A stretch of DNA of 64,000 bases from Nocardioides plantarum (GCF_006346395.1 NZ_VDMS01000001.1:434001-498000), one strand, 5' to 3'; positions 34,489 to 43,272 are shown, counted from the stretch's first letter. A program made the numbers and translations. The notes: generated by a model from the letters alone, not told the origin.

Positions 34489-35748
34489 ATGAGCGATCGT
34501 CCCGGCAACGGCGGACCCGACGAGGGTCCTGAGTTCGGCTGGCTCTACGGCCGGCCCGGTGCCGGCGACGAGCCGGCGCCCGAGGCCACCCGTCGCATCC
34601 CGGTGCAGCCGCGTCCCACGCAGCCGCGGCGGACCGAGCCGCGTCCTGCTCCCCAGGGCGCCGGCGTCGAGCCGCGCCCACCCGTGCCGGCCCCGGCGCC
34701 GTACCAGCAGCCGTACGAGCAGCCCCAGCCGCAGCCGCCTCATCAGCCACCCCAGCAGCCGGGTCGGGGAGGCGGCGGCTTCTGGGCGCGCCGGCTGCGC
34801 CGCCCGGGGTTCTACCTGCGGATGGCCCTGGTGCTGCTCCTGCTGTGGGCGACCTACATCGTGGCGGTCCCGTTCATCACCTGGCGCAGCTCGGAGAAGG
34901 TCGCCTACGCACCCCAGGGCGACCGACCCGCCGAGCAGGACGGCACGACGTACCTGCTGGTCGGCAGCGACTCCCGCAAGAACCTGTCGGCCGCGGAGCG
35001 CAAGAAGTACCGCACCGGCAACGTGACCTCCGTGCTGACCGACACCATCATGCTGCTCCACACCGGCGGCGGGCCGAGCGTGCTGCTGTCGATCCCCCGC
35101 GACACCCGGATCGACGAGTCGTTCTACTCCGGCAAGATCAACGGCGCCTTCAGCCGGGGCGGTGCGCCGCTGCTGACCAGGATCATCGAGGCCGAGACCG
35201 GCATCCGCATCGACAAGTACGTCGAGATCGGGCTAGGCGGCGTCGCCGACGTCGTCGATGCGGTCGGCGGCATCGAGGTCTGCCCCAAGGAGCGGCTCCT
35301 GGACGGCCAGGCGGGCCTCAACATCTACAAGGGGTGCCAGGAGGTCGACGGCACCACCGCCCTGGCCTACTCACGCTCCCGCAAGAAGTCGGCCCTGGGC
35401 GACCTCGAGCGCGTACGCCGCCAGCGCGAGGTCATCGGGGCGATCGGCAAGAAGGTGCTCTCCCCGTGGTCGGTGGCCAACCCGGTCCGCTGGTGGCGGC
35501 TCAACAAGGCGGTCCCGTCGTTCTTCACCTTCGGCGAGGGCACCAGCGCCCTCGACGCCAGCAGGTGGGCGCTGGCGATGACCAGGACCGGGAGCGGCGA
35601 CAACCTGACCTGCACCATGCCGGTGACCGACGGCACGGCCGAGACGTGGGACCGCGACCGCGCCGACCCGATGTTCGCGGCCATCATCGACGACAAGACC
35701 GACGAGATCACCAAGGACCAGTGCACCCCCAACGGCGTCAAGCCCTGA
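34489..35748 (+). CDS. LytR-CpsA-Psr ligase with Pro/Gln-rich N-terminus
   Basis: A second LCP protein, 419 residues. A cytoplasmic N-terminus rich in Pro, Gln and Arg (about 45-95) precedes one transmembrane helix (MALVLLLLWATYIVAVPFI). The catalytic domain has TYLLVGSDSRKNLSA, LTDTIMLLHTG, the arginine motif LLSIPRDTRID and ALAYSRSRK. ATG 34489 is favoured by TAGCGT 8 nt upstream. Divergent LCP genes with an exporter and a PAP2 gene nearby suggest a wall-polymer locus. Confidence 0.92.
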   Translation: MSDRPGNGGPDEGPEFGWLYGRPGAGDEPAPEATRRIPVQPRPTQPRRTEPRPAPQGAGVEPRPPVPAPAPYQQPYEQPQPQPPHQPPQQPGRGGGGFWARRLRRPGFYLRMALVLLLLWATYIVAVPFITWRSSEKVAYAPQGDRPAEQDGTTYLLVGSDSRKNLSAAERKKYRTGNVTSVLTDTIMLLHTGGGPSVLLSIPRDTRIDESFYSGKINGAFSRGGAPLLTRIIEAETGIRIDKYVEIGLGGVADVVDAVGGIEVCPKERLLDGQAGLNIYKGCQEVDGTTALAYSRSRKKSALGDLERVRRQREVIGAIGKKVLSPWSVANPVRWWRLNKAVPSFFTFGEGTSALDASRWALAMTRTGSGDNLTCTMPVTDGTAETWDRDRADPMFAAIIDDKTDEITKDQCTPNGVKP

Positions 35749-35770
35749 CCGTCCGGTGAGGATGGGCTCC

Positions 35771-36658
35771 ATGGCCACCGCTGCGAGCTACGAGACCCTG
35801 GACTGGTCGGTCGACGCCGACGGCGTCGCGACCCTGACCCTCAGCCGACCCGACGCGCTCAACGCCTTCGACCTCACCATGGCGCGCGAGCTGCTGAGCG
35901 TCTTCACGACCGACGCGCTCGACGACGACGTGCGCGCCGTCGTGGTGACCGGGGCCGGCCGGGCCTTCTGCGCCGGCATGGACCTCTCGGCGCCGGGCAA
36001 CGTGTTCGGGCTCGACGAGTCCCTCGAGGTCACCCCCGAGACCCTGCGGGACCACCTCTCCGACCCGGCGTACGACGACGGGGTCCGCGACACCGGCGGC
36101 AAGGTCACCCTCGCCATCCACGCGCTCCCCAAGCCGGTCATCGCCGCGATCAACGGCGCTGCCGTCGGCATCGGCGCGACGATGACGTTGGCGATGGACC
36201 TCCGACTCGCCTCGACCAAGGCCCGCATCGGGTTCGTCTTCGGTCGGCTCGGCATCGTGCCCGAGGCCGCCTCGACGTGGTTCCTGCCGCGCATCGTGGG
36301 CGTGCAGCAGGCCCTCGAGTGGGTCTACGCCGCCGACATCCTCACCGCCGAGCAGGCCCTGGCCGGGCGGCTGCTGCGCTCGGTCCACGAGCCCGACGAG
36401 CTGCTCCCGGCCGCGCTCGAGCTGGCGCGCTCGTTCGTGGTCGACCGCTCCCCCGTCGCCCTCGCGCTGGCCAAGCAGCTCGTCTACGCCAACAGCGCCG
36501 CCGACCATCCGCTCGACGCCCACCTCGCCGACTCCGTCGCCATGTGGCACACCTCGATCGGCGACGGCAAGGAGGGGGTGGCCGCGTTCCGCGAGAAGCG
36601 CACCCCCCGGTTCACCGGCCTGGCGTCCCAGGCGCCCCGCATCCTCCCGGAGTCCTGA
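35771..36658 (+). CDS. Enoyl-CoA hydratase/isomerase family protein
   Basis: A crotonase-fold enzyme of 295 residues acting on 2-enoyl-CoA or related thioesters. The oxyanion-hole stretches are GAGRAFCAGMDL and INGAAVGIGATMTLAMDLR; a catalytic glutamate is present in GIVPEAASTWFLPR. ATG 35771 is chosen over two earlier ATGs because GAGG lies 9 nt upstream. It starts 22 bp after LCP in the same direction, probably sharing its transcript. The exact substrate is not clear; a role in fatty acid degradation is inferred from the family. Confidence 0.87.
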   Translation: MATAASYETLDWSVDADGVATLTLSRPDALNAFDLTMARELLSVFTTDALDDDVRAVVVTGAGRAFCAGMDLSAPGNVFGLDESLEVTPETLRDHLSDPAYDDGVRDTGGKVTLAIHALPKPVIAAINGAAVGIGATMTLAMDLRLASTKARIGFVFGRLGIVPEAASTWFLPRIVGVQQALEWVYAADILTAEQALAGRLLRSVHEPDELLPAALELARSFVVDRSPVALALAKQLVYANSAADHPLDAHLADSVAMWHTSIGDGKEGVAAFREKRTPRFTGLASQAPRILPES

Positions 36659-36691
36659 GCCCGGCCCGCTCAGGCGACCCCTCGGCGAGGG

Positions 36692-37465
36692 TCAGGCGGC
36701 CAGCGACGCGCGCAGCCGACGCAGGATGCCGCTGATCAGGCGCGACACCTGCTCCTGGGTGACGCCGACCTCAGCACCGATCTCGGACTGGGTCCGGTTC
36801 TCGAAGTAGCGCAGCTCGAGGATGCGACGGTCCCGCGCGGGCAGGGACCGCATCAGCGGCACCAGGGCCAGGCGCGCCTCGGCGCTGGCGAAGGCGGGGT
36901 CGAGGTCGCCCATCCGCTCGATCGGCGCCTCGGCGGTCTCGGCACCGGCTCGCGGTGCGTCGAGCGAGTCGGGGCTGAAGCAGCCGTGGGCCGACAGGGC
37001 GTCGGTGACCAGCCTGAGCGGGACGTCGAGGTGGTCCGCGAGCTCGCTGGGGCGTGGGCCGCGTCCCCACCGCTGGGTCAGCTCGACCTCGGCCTCGCCC
37101 AACCGGGCCTGCACCTCCTGGACCGACCGGGGCGGGCGTACCGCCCAGCCGGCGTCGCGGAAGTAGCGGCGGATCTCGCCGCGCAACGTCGGCACGGCGT
37201 AGCTCAGGAAGTCGACGCCGCGGGCCGGGTCGAAGCCCCGCACCGCCTTGACGAGTCCCAGGTAGGCCACCTGGTCGATGTCCTCGGCGGGGATGCCCCG
37301 ACCGTGGTAGCGACGCGCGACCTCGGAGGCGACGACCATGTTGGCCTGGATGGCCTGTTCCTCGTAGCGGGCCCGGACCTCGCCGCGACTGGCCCGGGCG
37401 CGGGAGAGCAGCAGGGCGGTGTCGACGCGGCGGCGCGCCTCACTGGTGGTGCGATGCGACCCCAT
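36692..37465 (-). CDS. SigB/SigF/SigG-type RNA polymerase sigma factor
   Basis: An alternative sigma factor of 257 residues. Region 2 is YHGRGIPAEDIDQVAYLGLVK split around residue 55 with FDPARGVDFLSYAVPTLRGEIRRY as the -10 recognition part; region 3 is LGEAEVELTQRWGRGPRPSELAD; region 4 is LPARDRRILELRYFENRTQSEIG with VTQEQVSRL. These features match the stress/sporulation SigB-F-G group. No anti-sigma gene lies next to it. ATG 37465 has GGAAGG 9 nt upstream. A large hairpin lies in the divergent intergenic region. Confidence 0.88.
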   Translation of the reverse strand: MGSHRTTSEARRRVDTALLLSRARASRGEVRARYEEQAIQANMVVASEVARRYHGRGIPAEDIDQVAYLGLVKAVRGFDPARGVDFLSYAVPTLRGEIRRYFRDAGWAVRPPRSVQEVQARLGEAEVELTQRWGRGPRPSELADHLDVPLRLVTDALSAHGCFSPDSLDAPRAGAETAEAPIERMGDLDPAFASAEARLALVPLMRSLPARDRRILELRYFENRTQSEIGAEVGVTQEQVSRLISGILRRLRASLAA

Positions 37466-37592
37466 GTCGACTGACCTTCCGCGCTGGACCGCGACTACCA
37501 CCGCGGGGCGCACATGCTGACACGGCCCACGGGCCCGGCACAACAGCCTTGTGGACGCCGGGTCGTCATGGGTCGCGGTCGGGGAGGAAGGG

Positions 37593-37635
37593 GTGGAGGC
37601 GCCGCCGAACGGGGGGATCCCGGCGGCGCCTCCAC
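37593..37635. repeat. Perfect 15-bp hairpin in a divergent intergenic region
   Basis: GTGGAGGCGCCGCCG (37593-37607) and its exact reverse complement (37621-37635) bracket a 13-nt loop. It lies between the divergent sigma factor and CoA-binding genes, 128 bp and 51 bp from their starts. A terminator would be unexpected in that place; a regulatory structure, a fossil repeat or an insulator are other options. Confidence 0.75.
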
Positions 37636-37685
37636 GCTCGCCGTACCCGGCGGGGCCGCGGGTATGCGTTGACTACGCTGGAGAT

Positions 37686-38132
37686 GTGCCCACCGACCCG
37701 ACGAACACCCCCGCCAGCGGCGCGGCGGCGAGCTGGCAGGACCCCGCCGCGGTCTCGTTGATGCTCGACGACTGCCAGACCTGGGCCGTGGTCGGGCTGA
37801 CGACCAACACCGGGCGCACGGCCCACTCCATCGCCGCCCTGCTCCAGCACCGCGGCAAGCGGATCGTCCCGATCAACCCCGACGGGGCCGAGGTGCTCGG
37901 CGAGACCGGCTACCAGCGGCTGTCCGACGTGCCGTTCCCGGTCGACGTCGTCGACGTCTTCCGCCGCTCCGAGGCCGCGGGCGAGTTCGCCGACCAGGCC
38001 GTCGCGATAGGCGCGCGCGGCGTGTGGTTCCAGCTCGGGGTCGTCGACGAGGCCGCCTTCGCACGCACCCGGGCCGCCGGCGTCGCGATGGTGATGGACA
38101 CCTGTCCCGCCATCGAGTTGCGCAAGCGCTGA
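37686..38132 (+). CDS. CoA-binding domain protein (YccU-like)
   Basis: A 148-residue Rossmann-fold protein of the COG1832 type, related to the CoA-binding domain of succinyl-CoA synthetase. Motifs are WAVVGLTTNTGRTAHSIAAL, RIVPINPDGAEVLGETGY, DVVDVFRRSEAAGEFADQAV and the C-terminal VMDTCPAIEL. It binds CoA or acyl-CoA; the physiological role is not known. The GTG start follows TACGCT by 6 nt, so translation is probably leaderless. It is followed closely by the ArfB-like gene. Confidence 0.87.
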   Translation: MPTDPTNTPASGAAASWQDPAAVSLMLDDCQTWAVVGLTTNTGRTAHSIAALLQHRGKRIVPINPDGAEVLGETGYQRLSDVPFPVDVVDVFRRSEAAGEFADQAVAIGARGVWFQLGVVDEAAFARTRAAGVAMVMDTCPAIELRKR

Positions 38133-38139
38133 GGCCGGC

Positions 38140-38562
38140 GTGGCGGGCCCCGGTGACGACCTGGAGGTGCGGCCCGGGGTGGTGATCCCCGCGGTCGAGC
38201 TCGTCGAGCGGTTCAGCCGCTCGTCCGGCCCGGGCGGCCAGTCGGTCAACACGACCGACAGCCGCGTCGAGCTGGAGTACGACGTCATGACCACGATCGC
38301 CCTGACCGACGCCCAGCGGGTGCGGGTCGTCGGCCGGCTGAGCTCGCCCGTCCTGATCGTCGCCTCGGAGCACCGCTCGCAGCACCGCAACCGGGTCGCC
38401 GCGCGCGAGCGGCTCGCCACCCGTCTGCGCGACGCGCTGCTCCCCCCACCGCCTCCGCGGCGGGCCACCAAGCCCACCAAGGGCTCGCAGCGACGTCGCC
38501 TGGAGGCCAAGAAGCAGCGCGGGACGACGAAGTCGCTGCGCGGGCGCGTCCGCGACGAGTAG
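38140..38562 (+). CDS. arfB: ArfB/YaeJ-like peptidyl-tRNA hydrolase (GGQ domain)
   Basis: A 140-residue ribosome-rescue factor. The GGQ catalytic loop is in RSSGPGGQSVNTTDSRVEL; the C-terminal tail is rich in lysine and arginine (KGSQRRRLEAKKQRG, RGRVRDE), as in ArfB, where it enters the empty mRNA channel of stalled ribosomes. Length equals that of YaeJ. The GTG start is 7 bp after the preceding gene, so the two are probably co-transcribed. Confidence 0.9.
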   Translation: MAGPGDDLEVRPGVVIPAVELVERFSRSSGPGGQSVNTTDSRVELEYDVMTTIALTDAQRVRVVGRLSSPVLIVASEHRSQHRNRVAARERLATRLRDALLPPPPPRRATKPTKGSQRRRLEAKKQRGTTKSLRGRVRDE

Positions 38563-38564
38563 GG

Positions 38565-38599
38565 CGGTACTTCGGGCCAGCCGACCGGCACTTGCGGCC
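38565..38599 (+). promoter_or_regulatory. Direct repeat upstream of the VanX-like operon
   Basis: CGGTACTTCGGGCC (38565-38578) is repeated as CGGCACTTGCGGCC (38586-38599), with 11 of 14 bases equal and a period of 21 bp, two helix turns. A -10 box TAACGT (38625-38630) follows 25 bp later and ends 7 nt before the GTG of the dipeptidase gene. This is where an activating response regulator would bind; the NarL-type regulator encoded at the end of the operon is the natural candidate (inferred). Confidence 0.55.
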
Positions 38600-38637
38600 G
38601 ATGCCGCGCCGCCCCGCCGGTTCCTAACGTCCTCCTT

Positions 38638-39258
38638 GTGCTGACCGACACCGTCCTCCTCCTGTCCGACCCGTGCGTGGCCGCGGTGCCGGTGCTCGAC
38701 TCCGGCGAGCCTCTGGTGCGGCTGCCGCGCTACCTCTCCCCCGGTCGCGTGCCGGTACGACGTGGTCTGGCCGACCGGCTCGCCCGCGCCGCGGACCGCC
38801 TGCCCGCGGGCATCGGCCTCCGGGTCGTCGAGGGCCATCGCTCCGCCGCCGACCAGGAGGCCATCGTGGCGTCGTACTCGGCCGAGCTGCGGACGCTGCA
38901 CCCCGGCATCGACGACGCGTCCCTGCGGGTGCTGACCAGCCGGTTCGTCTCGCCGCTCGAGGTGGCGCCCCACGTCGCCGGGGCGGCGGTCGACCTCACC
39001 CTCGTCGACGCGTGCGGGGAGGACCTCGACCTGGGCACCCCGATCGACGCGACCCCCGAGCAGAGCGACGGCCGCTGCTGGACGGCCGCCGACGGCATCG
39101 GGGCCGACGCCCGAGCCCACCGTGACCTGATGGCCCACGCGCTGGGCGGCGCGGGGCTCGTCAACTACCCCACGGAGTGGTGGCACTGGTCCTACGGCGA
39201 CCGCTACTGGGCGCTGTCGACCGGCGCCGACCACGCGCTCTACGGTCCCCTGCGATGA
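38638..39258 (+). CDS. VanX-like D-alanyl-D-alanine dipeptidase (M15D)
   Basis: A 206-residue peptidase M15D enzyme with the zinc and catalytic residues of VanX: Arg68 (VVEGHRSAADQ), His112 and Asp119 (APHVAGAAVDLTL) and Glu180/His183 (TEWWHWSYG). It lacks a signal peptide, as expected for a cytoplasmic D-Ala-D-Ala hydrolase. A leaderless GTG start follows TAACGT by 7 nt. The stop overlaps the alr start (ATGA), and racemase, ligase and two-component genes follow, an arrangement like glycopeptide-resistance loci. A simple recycling role is the alternative. Confidence 0.85.
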   Translation: MLTDTVLLLSDPCVAAVPVLDSGEPLVRLPRYLSPGRVPVRRGLADRLARAADRLPAGIGLRVVEGHRSAADQEAIVASYSAELRTLHPGIDDASLRVLTSRFVSPLEVAPHVAGAAVDLTLVDACGEDLDLGTPIDATPEQSDGRCWTAADGIGADARAHRDLMAHALGGAGLVNYPTEWWHWSYGDRYWALSTGADHALYGPLR

Positions 39259-40361
39259 CCGCGGTGCTCGCCACCCGTGCCCCCGCCGGGGCCCGCCTCG
39301 AGGTCGACCTCGGCGCGGTCGCGAACAACACCCGCCTGCTCTCGGCGTGCACGCCCGGCGCCCTCATGGCCGTGGTCAAGGCCGACGGGTTCGGCCACGG
39401 CGCCGTCGGCGTCGCGCGGACCGCACTGGCGCACGGCGCCTCCTGGCTCGGGGTCACCAGCATCGACGAGGCGCTGGCACTGCGGGCCGCGGGCCTGCGG
39501 GCGCCGGTGCTGAGCTGGCTCAACACGGTCGACGCCGACTTCGTCGCGGCCGTGGGTGCGGGCGTCGACGTCGCCGTACCGAGCCTGGCGCACCTCGAGG
39601 CCGTCACCCGGGCCGGCATCGGGGCGCGCGTGCACCTCCACCTCGACACCGGCATGGCCCGCGACGGGGCCGCACCGCACGAGTGGCCGGCGCTGTGCCG
39701 GGCCGCTCGCCGGGCGGAGCGGAGCGGGGTGCTGCGGGTGGTCGGCGTGATGGGGCACCTGGGGTGCTCCGACGTGCCCGACGATCCCGCCAACGCTGCC
39801 GGCCGCACGGCGTTCGACTGGGGCGTCGGCGTCGCCCGCGGGGCCGGTCTGCGGCCGCCGCTGCGCCACCTCGCCGCGACGGCCGCGACCCTGACCGACC
39901 CCGCGTCGCTGCACACGATGAGCCGTGTCGGCGCCGGGCTCGTGGGCATCGACCCGAGCGGCACGACCCGCCTGTCCCCCGCGCTCACGCTGACCGCGCC
40001 CGTCGTCGGCACCCGGCGCGTGGCCGCCGGCACCTCGGTCGGCTACGGGCACGCCTGGCGCGCCGACCGCGCCACGACGCTCGCCCTGCTGCCCCTCGGG
40101 TACGCCGACGGCCTCCCCCGGACGACCGGCGGTCGCGCGCAGGTCTGGCTGGCCGGACGACGCCGCGCGGTCGTCGGCCGGATCTCGATGGACCAGGTCG
40201 TCGTCGACCTCGGCGACGACGCGGTCCTGCCGGGGGCCGTCGCGACCGTCTTCGGCCCCGGCCACCACGGCGAGCCGACGGCCGCGGAGTGGGCCGCCTG
40301 GGCCGACACCATCGAGCACGAGATCGTCACCGGAATCGGCGCACGGGTGGCCCGCGGATGA
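39255..40361 (+). CDS. alr: Alanine racemase
   Basis: A 368-residue PLP enzyme that makes D-alanine (or D-serine in VanT-type members). The PLP lysine is Lys42 in VVKADGFGHG; the second catalytic base is Tyr264 in SVGYGHAWRA; the C-terminal domain has GRISMDQVVVDLGD. It lacks the membrane domain found in VanT. Its ATG overlaps the dipeptidase stop and its stop overlaps the ligase start, so three enzymes are coupled. Whether this is the main housekeeping racemase or a second copy cannot be seen from the window. Confidence 0.92.
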   Translation: MTAVLATRAPAGARLEVDLGAVANNTRLLSACTPGALMAVVKADGFGHGAVGVARTALAHGASWLGVTSIDEALALRAAGLRAPVLSWLNTVDADFVAAVGAGVDVAVPSLAHLEAVTRAGIGARVHLHLDTGMARDGAAPHEWPALCRAARRAERSGVLRVVGVMGHLGCSDVPDDPANAAGRTAFDWGVGVARGAGLRPPLRHLAATAATLTDPASLHTMSRVGAGLVGIDPSGTTRLSPALTLTAPVVGTRRVAAGTSVGYGHAWRADRATTLALLPLGYADGLPRTTGGRAQVWLAGRRRAVVGRISMDQVVVDLGDDAVLPGAVATVFGPGHHGEPTAAEWAAWADTIEHEIVTGIGARVARG

Positions 40362-41338
40362 CCGCGCGTACCCGCGTCGCGGTCATCGGCGGCGGAGCCA
40401 GCTGCGAGCACGAGGTGTCGCTGGCCAGCGCCGCCTCGGTCGCCGACGCCCTGGCCGGTGCCGCCGACGGCGAGCGCTACGACGTCGTCCGTCTCACCAT
40501 CGACCCGCACGGCACCTGGCTCGACGTCGGCGGCCGGCCGGTCGGACTCACCGGTGCCGCCTGCCTGCTGCGGCGCTGCGACGTGGTGCTCCCCGTCGTG
40601 CACGGCCCCCACGGCGAGGACGGCACGCTGGCCGCCCTGTGCGACCTGGCCGGACTGCCCTACGTGGGGTCCGGGCTGCGTGCCGGCGCCCTGGCGATGG
40701 ACAAGTGGACGACCAAGCTCGTCGCCGCCGCGGTCGGTGTCGCCACGGCCCCCGGCGTCCTGCTGACGCCCGGCACCCGGGCGGCGTACGCCTGGACGCA
40801 CCCGGTCGTCGTCAAGCCGGTCGCGGCCGGGTCCAGCCACGGGGTCTCGATGGTGGCGCGCACCGAGGACCTCGACGCCGCGCTGGCCGCGGCGTTCGCG
40901 CTCGACGACCGGGTCCTGGTCGAGGACGTGGTGGTGGGCCGCGAGATCGACGTCGCCGTGCTCGCGCGCCCCGACGGCAGCCGGGTCGTGGCCCCGACGC
41001 TCGAGATCGTGACGGCAGCGTCGGACGGCGTGTTCGGCTACGAGGAGAAGTACGGCGGCACCGCCGACTTCCGGATCCCCGCGCCCCTCGACGAGACCGA
41101 CACCAAGACGCTCGAGGACGCGGCGGTCGCGGTGTTCGACGCACTGGGGTGCGCCGGGGTGGCCCGCGTCGACTTCTTCTGGACCCAGGACGGGCCGGTG
41201 CTCAACGAGGTCAACACGATGCCGGGCTTCACCGAGCAGTCGCAGGTCCCGAAGATGTTCGCCGCAGCCGGTCTCGCCTACGCCGACCTCCTCGACCTGC
41301 TGGTGCGCGACGCCGTGGCGCCGGGCATGGAACGATGA
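40358..41338 (+). CDS. ddl: D-alanine-D-alanine (or D-Ala-D-Ser) ligase
   Basis: An ATP-grasp ligase of 326 residues. The substrate loop is SCEHEVSLAS with Glu17/19, the ATP-grasp stretch is KPVAAGSSHGVS with Ser160, the omega loop reads GYEEKYGG with Lys231-Tyr232, and the metal-binding end has NEVNTMPGFTEQSQVPKM. The Tyr in the omega loop argues against D-Ala-D-Lac ligases such as VanA. The EEKY form, by memory, resembles VanC/VanE-type ligases more than DdlB. Product specificity is therefore open. Confidence 0.9.
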   Translation: MTARTRVAVIGGGASCEHEVSLASAASVADALAGAADGERYDVVRLTIDPHGTWLDVGGRPVGLTGAACLLRRCDVVLPVVHGPHGEDGTLAALCDLAGLPYVGSGLRAGALAMDKWTTKLVAAAVGVATAPGVLLTPGTRAAYAWTHPVVVKPVAAGSSHGVSMVARTEDLDAALAAAFALDDRVLVEDVVVGREIDVAVLARPDGSRVVAPTLEIVTAASDGVFGYEEKYGGTADFRIPAPLDETDTKTLEDAAVAVFDALGCAGVARVDFFWTQDGPVLNEVNTMPGFTEQSQVPKMFAAAGLAYADLLDLLVRDAVAPGMER

Positions 41339-41371
41339 CCGCACCATGAGTCCCCGCCCCGTCCCGCACCC

Positions 41372-42598
41372 GTGAACGACCGGGTGCGCGCCTGGGCCCC
41401 GTCGGTCTCCCTCGGGCTGGTCGTGCTGGTCCTCGGCGTGGTCGAGCTGCTCAACACCGACCCCATCGTCGACCGGGCCTACGACCGCGGCCTGGCCGTC
41501 CTGGTGCTCGCGACGGCGGTGGCCGTCGGGCTGGCGCGCCGGGCGCCGGCGGCGGCGCTGGCCCTGTCGGGCGGCATCGGCCTGGTCCAGTACACGACCG
41601 ACAACCAGATCATGCTGATCGAGGTCGCGTTCTTCGTCGTGGTCTTCGCCGCCGCCCGGTGGGGTCACGTCGTCACGGTCGTCGCCGCTGCCCTGGCCGT
41701 CCCGCTCGCGGCCGCCCTGGCGGTCCACCTCGCCATCACGCAGGAGTACGTCCCCCTGTTGTCCAACGACGACATCCGGACCCTGCTCGACACCGCCGAG
41801 CGCGTCGGCAACTCCTCCGCCCGGGCCGGCATCACGGTCTTCCTGGTGCTGGTCCTGGCCTCGCCCTGGCTGCTCGGGGTCGCGTTCCGCTTCGGCGATC
41901 GCGCCCGCGCGTCGCGGATCTCGCAGGTGCGGGCCGAGGACTCGGCTGCGGTGGCCGTCCAGCAGACCGAGCAGGCCCGCGAGATCGCCCGGTTGCGCGA
42001 CGAGCAGGCCCGCCTGGCCCGCGACGTCCACGACGTCGTCGGGCACTCCCTGGCCGTGATCCTGGCCCAGGCCGAGTCGGCGCAGTACCTCCCGGACGAC
42101 GACCCCGACCGGCTCAAGCAGACGATGGCGACGATCGCGGGCTCGGCCCGCTCGTCGCTGCAGGACGTGCGCCAGGTGCTCTCCGCCCCCGACGCGCCCA
42201 CCGTCACCCGCCCCCTCGACACCCTGGTCGACGGCGTCCGCGCGGGCGGTCACGAGGTCGTGGTCCGCGAGCTCGGCACCGCCCGGCCGCTGCCCCCCGA
42301 GCTGGAGGTGACGGCCTACCGGGTGCTGCAGGAGATGCTCACCAACGCCGTCAAGCACGGTCGCCGCGAGGAGCCGGTCTTCGTCGAGCGGCACTGGCCC
42401 GACGACTCGCTGTCCGACGAGCTGCGCATCGAGGTCCGCAACTCCGCGTCGAGCGCCGTCGGTGAGCGCGGCTCGGGCCTCGATGGCATGCGCCAGCGTC
42501 TCGCGGCGGTCGGCGGACGCCTCGACGTACGCCGCCGCGAGGAGCCCGACACCACGACGTTCACCGTGACGGCATGGATACCGTTGGTCCCGAGATGA
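41372..42598 (+). CDS. NarL-system sensor histidine kinase (HisKA_3)
   Basis: A 408-residue sensor. Five or six helices in the first 175 residues form an intramembrane sensor domain with little outside loop. A short coiled linker leads to the HisKA_3 box LARDVHDVVGHSLAVI with His220; the ATPase part has NAVKHG and a shortened GSGLDGM loop. The architecture resembles intramembrane envelope-stress kinases such as LiaS. The GTG start lies 33 bp after the ligase gene; the stop overlaps the regulator start (ATGA). Confidence 0.88.
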   Translation: MNDRVRAWAPSVSLGLVVLVLGVVELLNTDPIVDRAYDRGLAVLVLATAVAVGLARRAPAAALALSGGIGLVQYTTDNQIMLIEVAFFVVVFAAARWGHVVTVVAAALAVPLAAALAVHLAITQEYVPLLSNDDIRTLLDTAERVGNSSARAGITVFLVLVLASPWLLGVAFRFGDRARASRISQVRAEDSAAVAVQQTEQAREIARLRDEQARLARDVHDVVGHSLAVILAQAESAQYLPDDDPDRLKQTMATIAGSARSSLQDVRQVLSAPDAPTVTRPLDTLVDGVRAGGHEVVVRELGTARPLPPELEVTAYRVLQEMLTNAVKHGRREEPVFVERHWPDDSLSDELRIEVRNSASSAVGERGSGLDGMRQRLAAVGGRLDVRRREEPDTTTFTVTAWIPLVPR

Positions 42599-43272
42599 GC
42601 GACATCAGGGTGCTGCTGGTCGACGACCAGGACCTCTTCCGCGAGGGCGTCCGGGTCATCATCGACGCCCAGGAGGGCATGGGGGTCGTGGGCACGGCGG
42701 GTGACGGCGTCGAGGCGGTGCGGCTCGTCGACGAGCTCGCCCCCGACGTGGTGCTCATGGACATCCGGATGCCGGAGATGGACGGCGTCGAGGCGACCCG
42801 TCAGCTCCTCGCCCCCGACCGGGTGGCCCGCCGCGCGGCCACCGGGGCGGCGCCGGTCCGCGTCATCGTGCTGACGACGTTCAACCTCGACGACCGGGCC
42901 GCGACGGCGATCCGCCACGGCGCGAGCGGCTTCCTGCTCAAGGACACCACCCCGCTGCAGCTGCGCGACGCCATCCGCACCGTCCACGCCGGCAACGCCG
43001 TCCTGGCGCCCGACGACCTCACGGCGCTGATGGCCGGCAGCTTCGTGGCGCCGACGCCCACGCCCACGGCGTACCTCGAGCTGACCGACAAGGAGCGCGA
43101 GGTCTTCGCCGCGGTCGCGCGCGGGCTGTCCAACATCGAGATCGGCGCTCTCGTCTTCGCCTCCGAGTCCACGGTGAAGACCCACGTGGGGGCGATCCTG
43201 CGCAAGCTGACCCTGCGCGACCGGGTGCAGATCGTGGTCTACGCCCACGAGCACGGGCTCGTCTCCTCGTGA
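42595..43272 (+). CDS. NarL/LuxR-family response regulator (partner of the upstream kinase)
   Basis: A 225-residue regulator with receiver motifs VLLVDDQDLFREGV, VVLMDIRMPEMDG and FLLKDTTP, and a C-terminal LuxR helix-turn-helix (LTDKEREVFAAVARG, SESTVKTHVGAIL). The ATG sits in the kinase stop codon, a sure sign of a matched pair. The direct repeat at 38565-38599 before the operon is a likely self-regulation site (inferred). Confidence 0.92.
   Translation: MSDIRVLLVDDQDLFREGVRVIIDAQEGMGVVGTAGDGVEAVRLVDELAPDVVLMDIRMPEMDGVEATRQLLAPDRVARRAATGAAPVRVIVLTTFNLDDRAATAIRHGASGFLLKDTTPLQLRDAIRTVHAGNAVLAPDDLTALMAGSFVAPTPTPTAYLELTDKEREVFAAVARGLSNIEIGALVFASESTVKTHVGAILRKLTLRDRVQIVVYAHEHGLVSS

Noticed and set aside
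38638..41338. Classical VanHAX glycopeptide-resistance cluster
   Set aside because: No vanH dehydrogenase is present and the ligase omega loop keeps the Tyr of D-Ala/D-Ser enzymes, so a D-lactate route is not supported.
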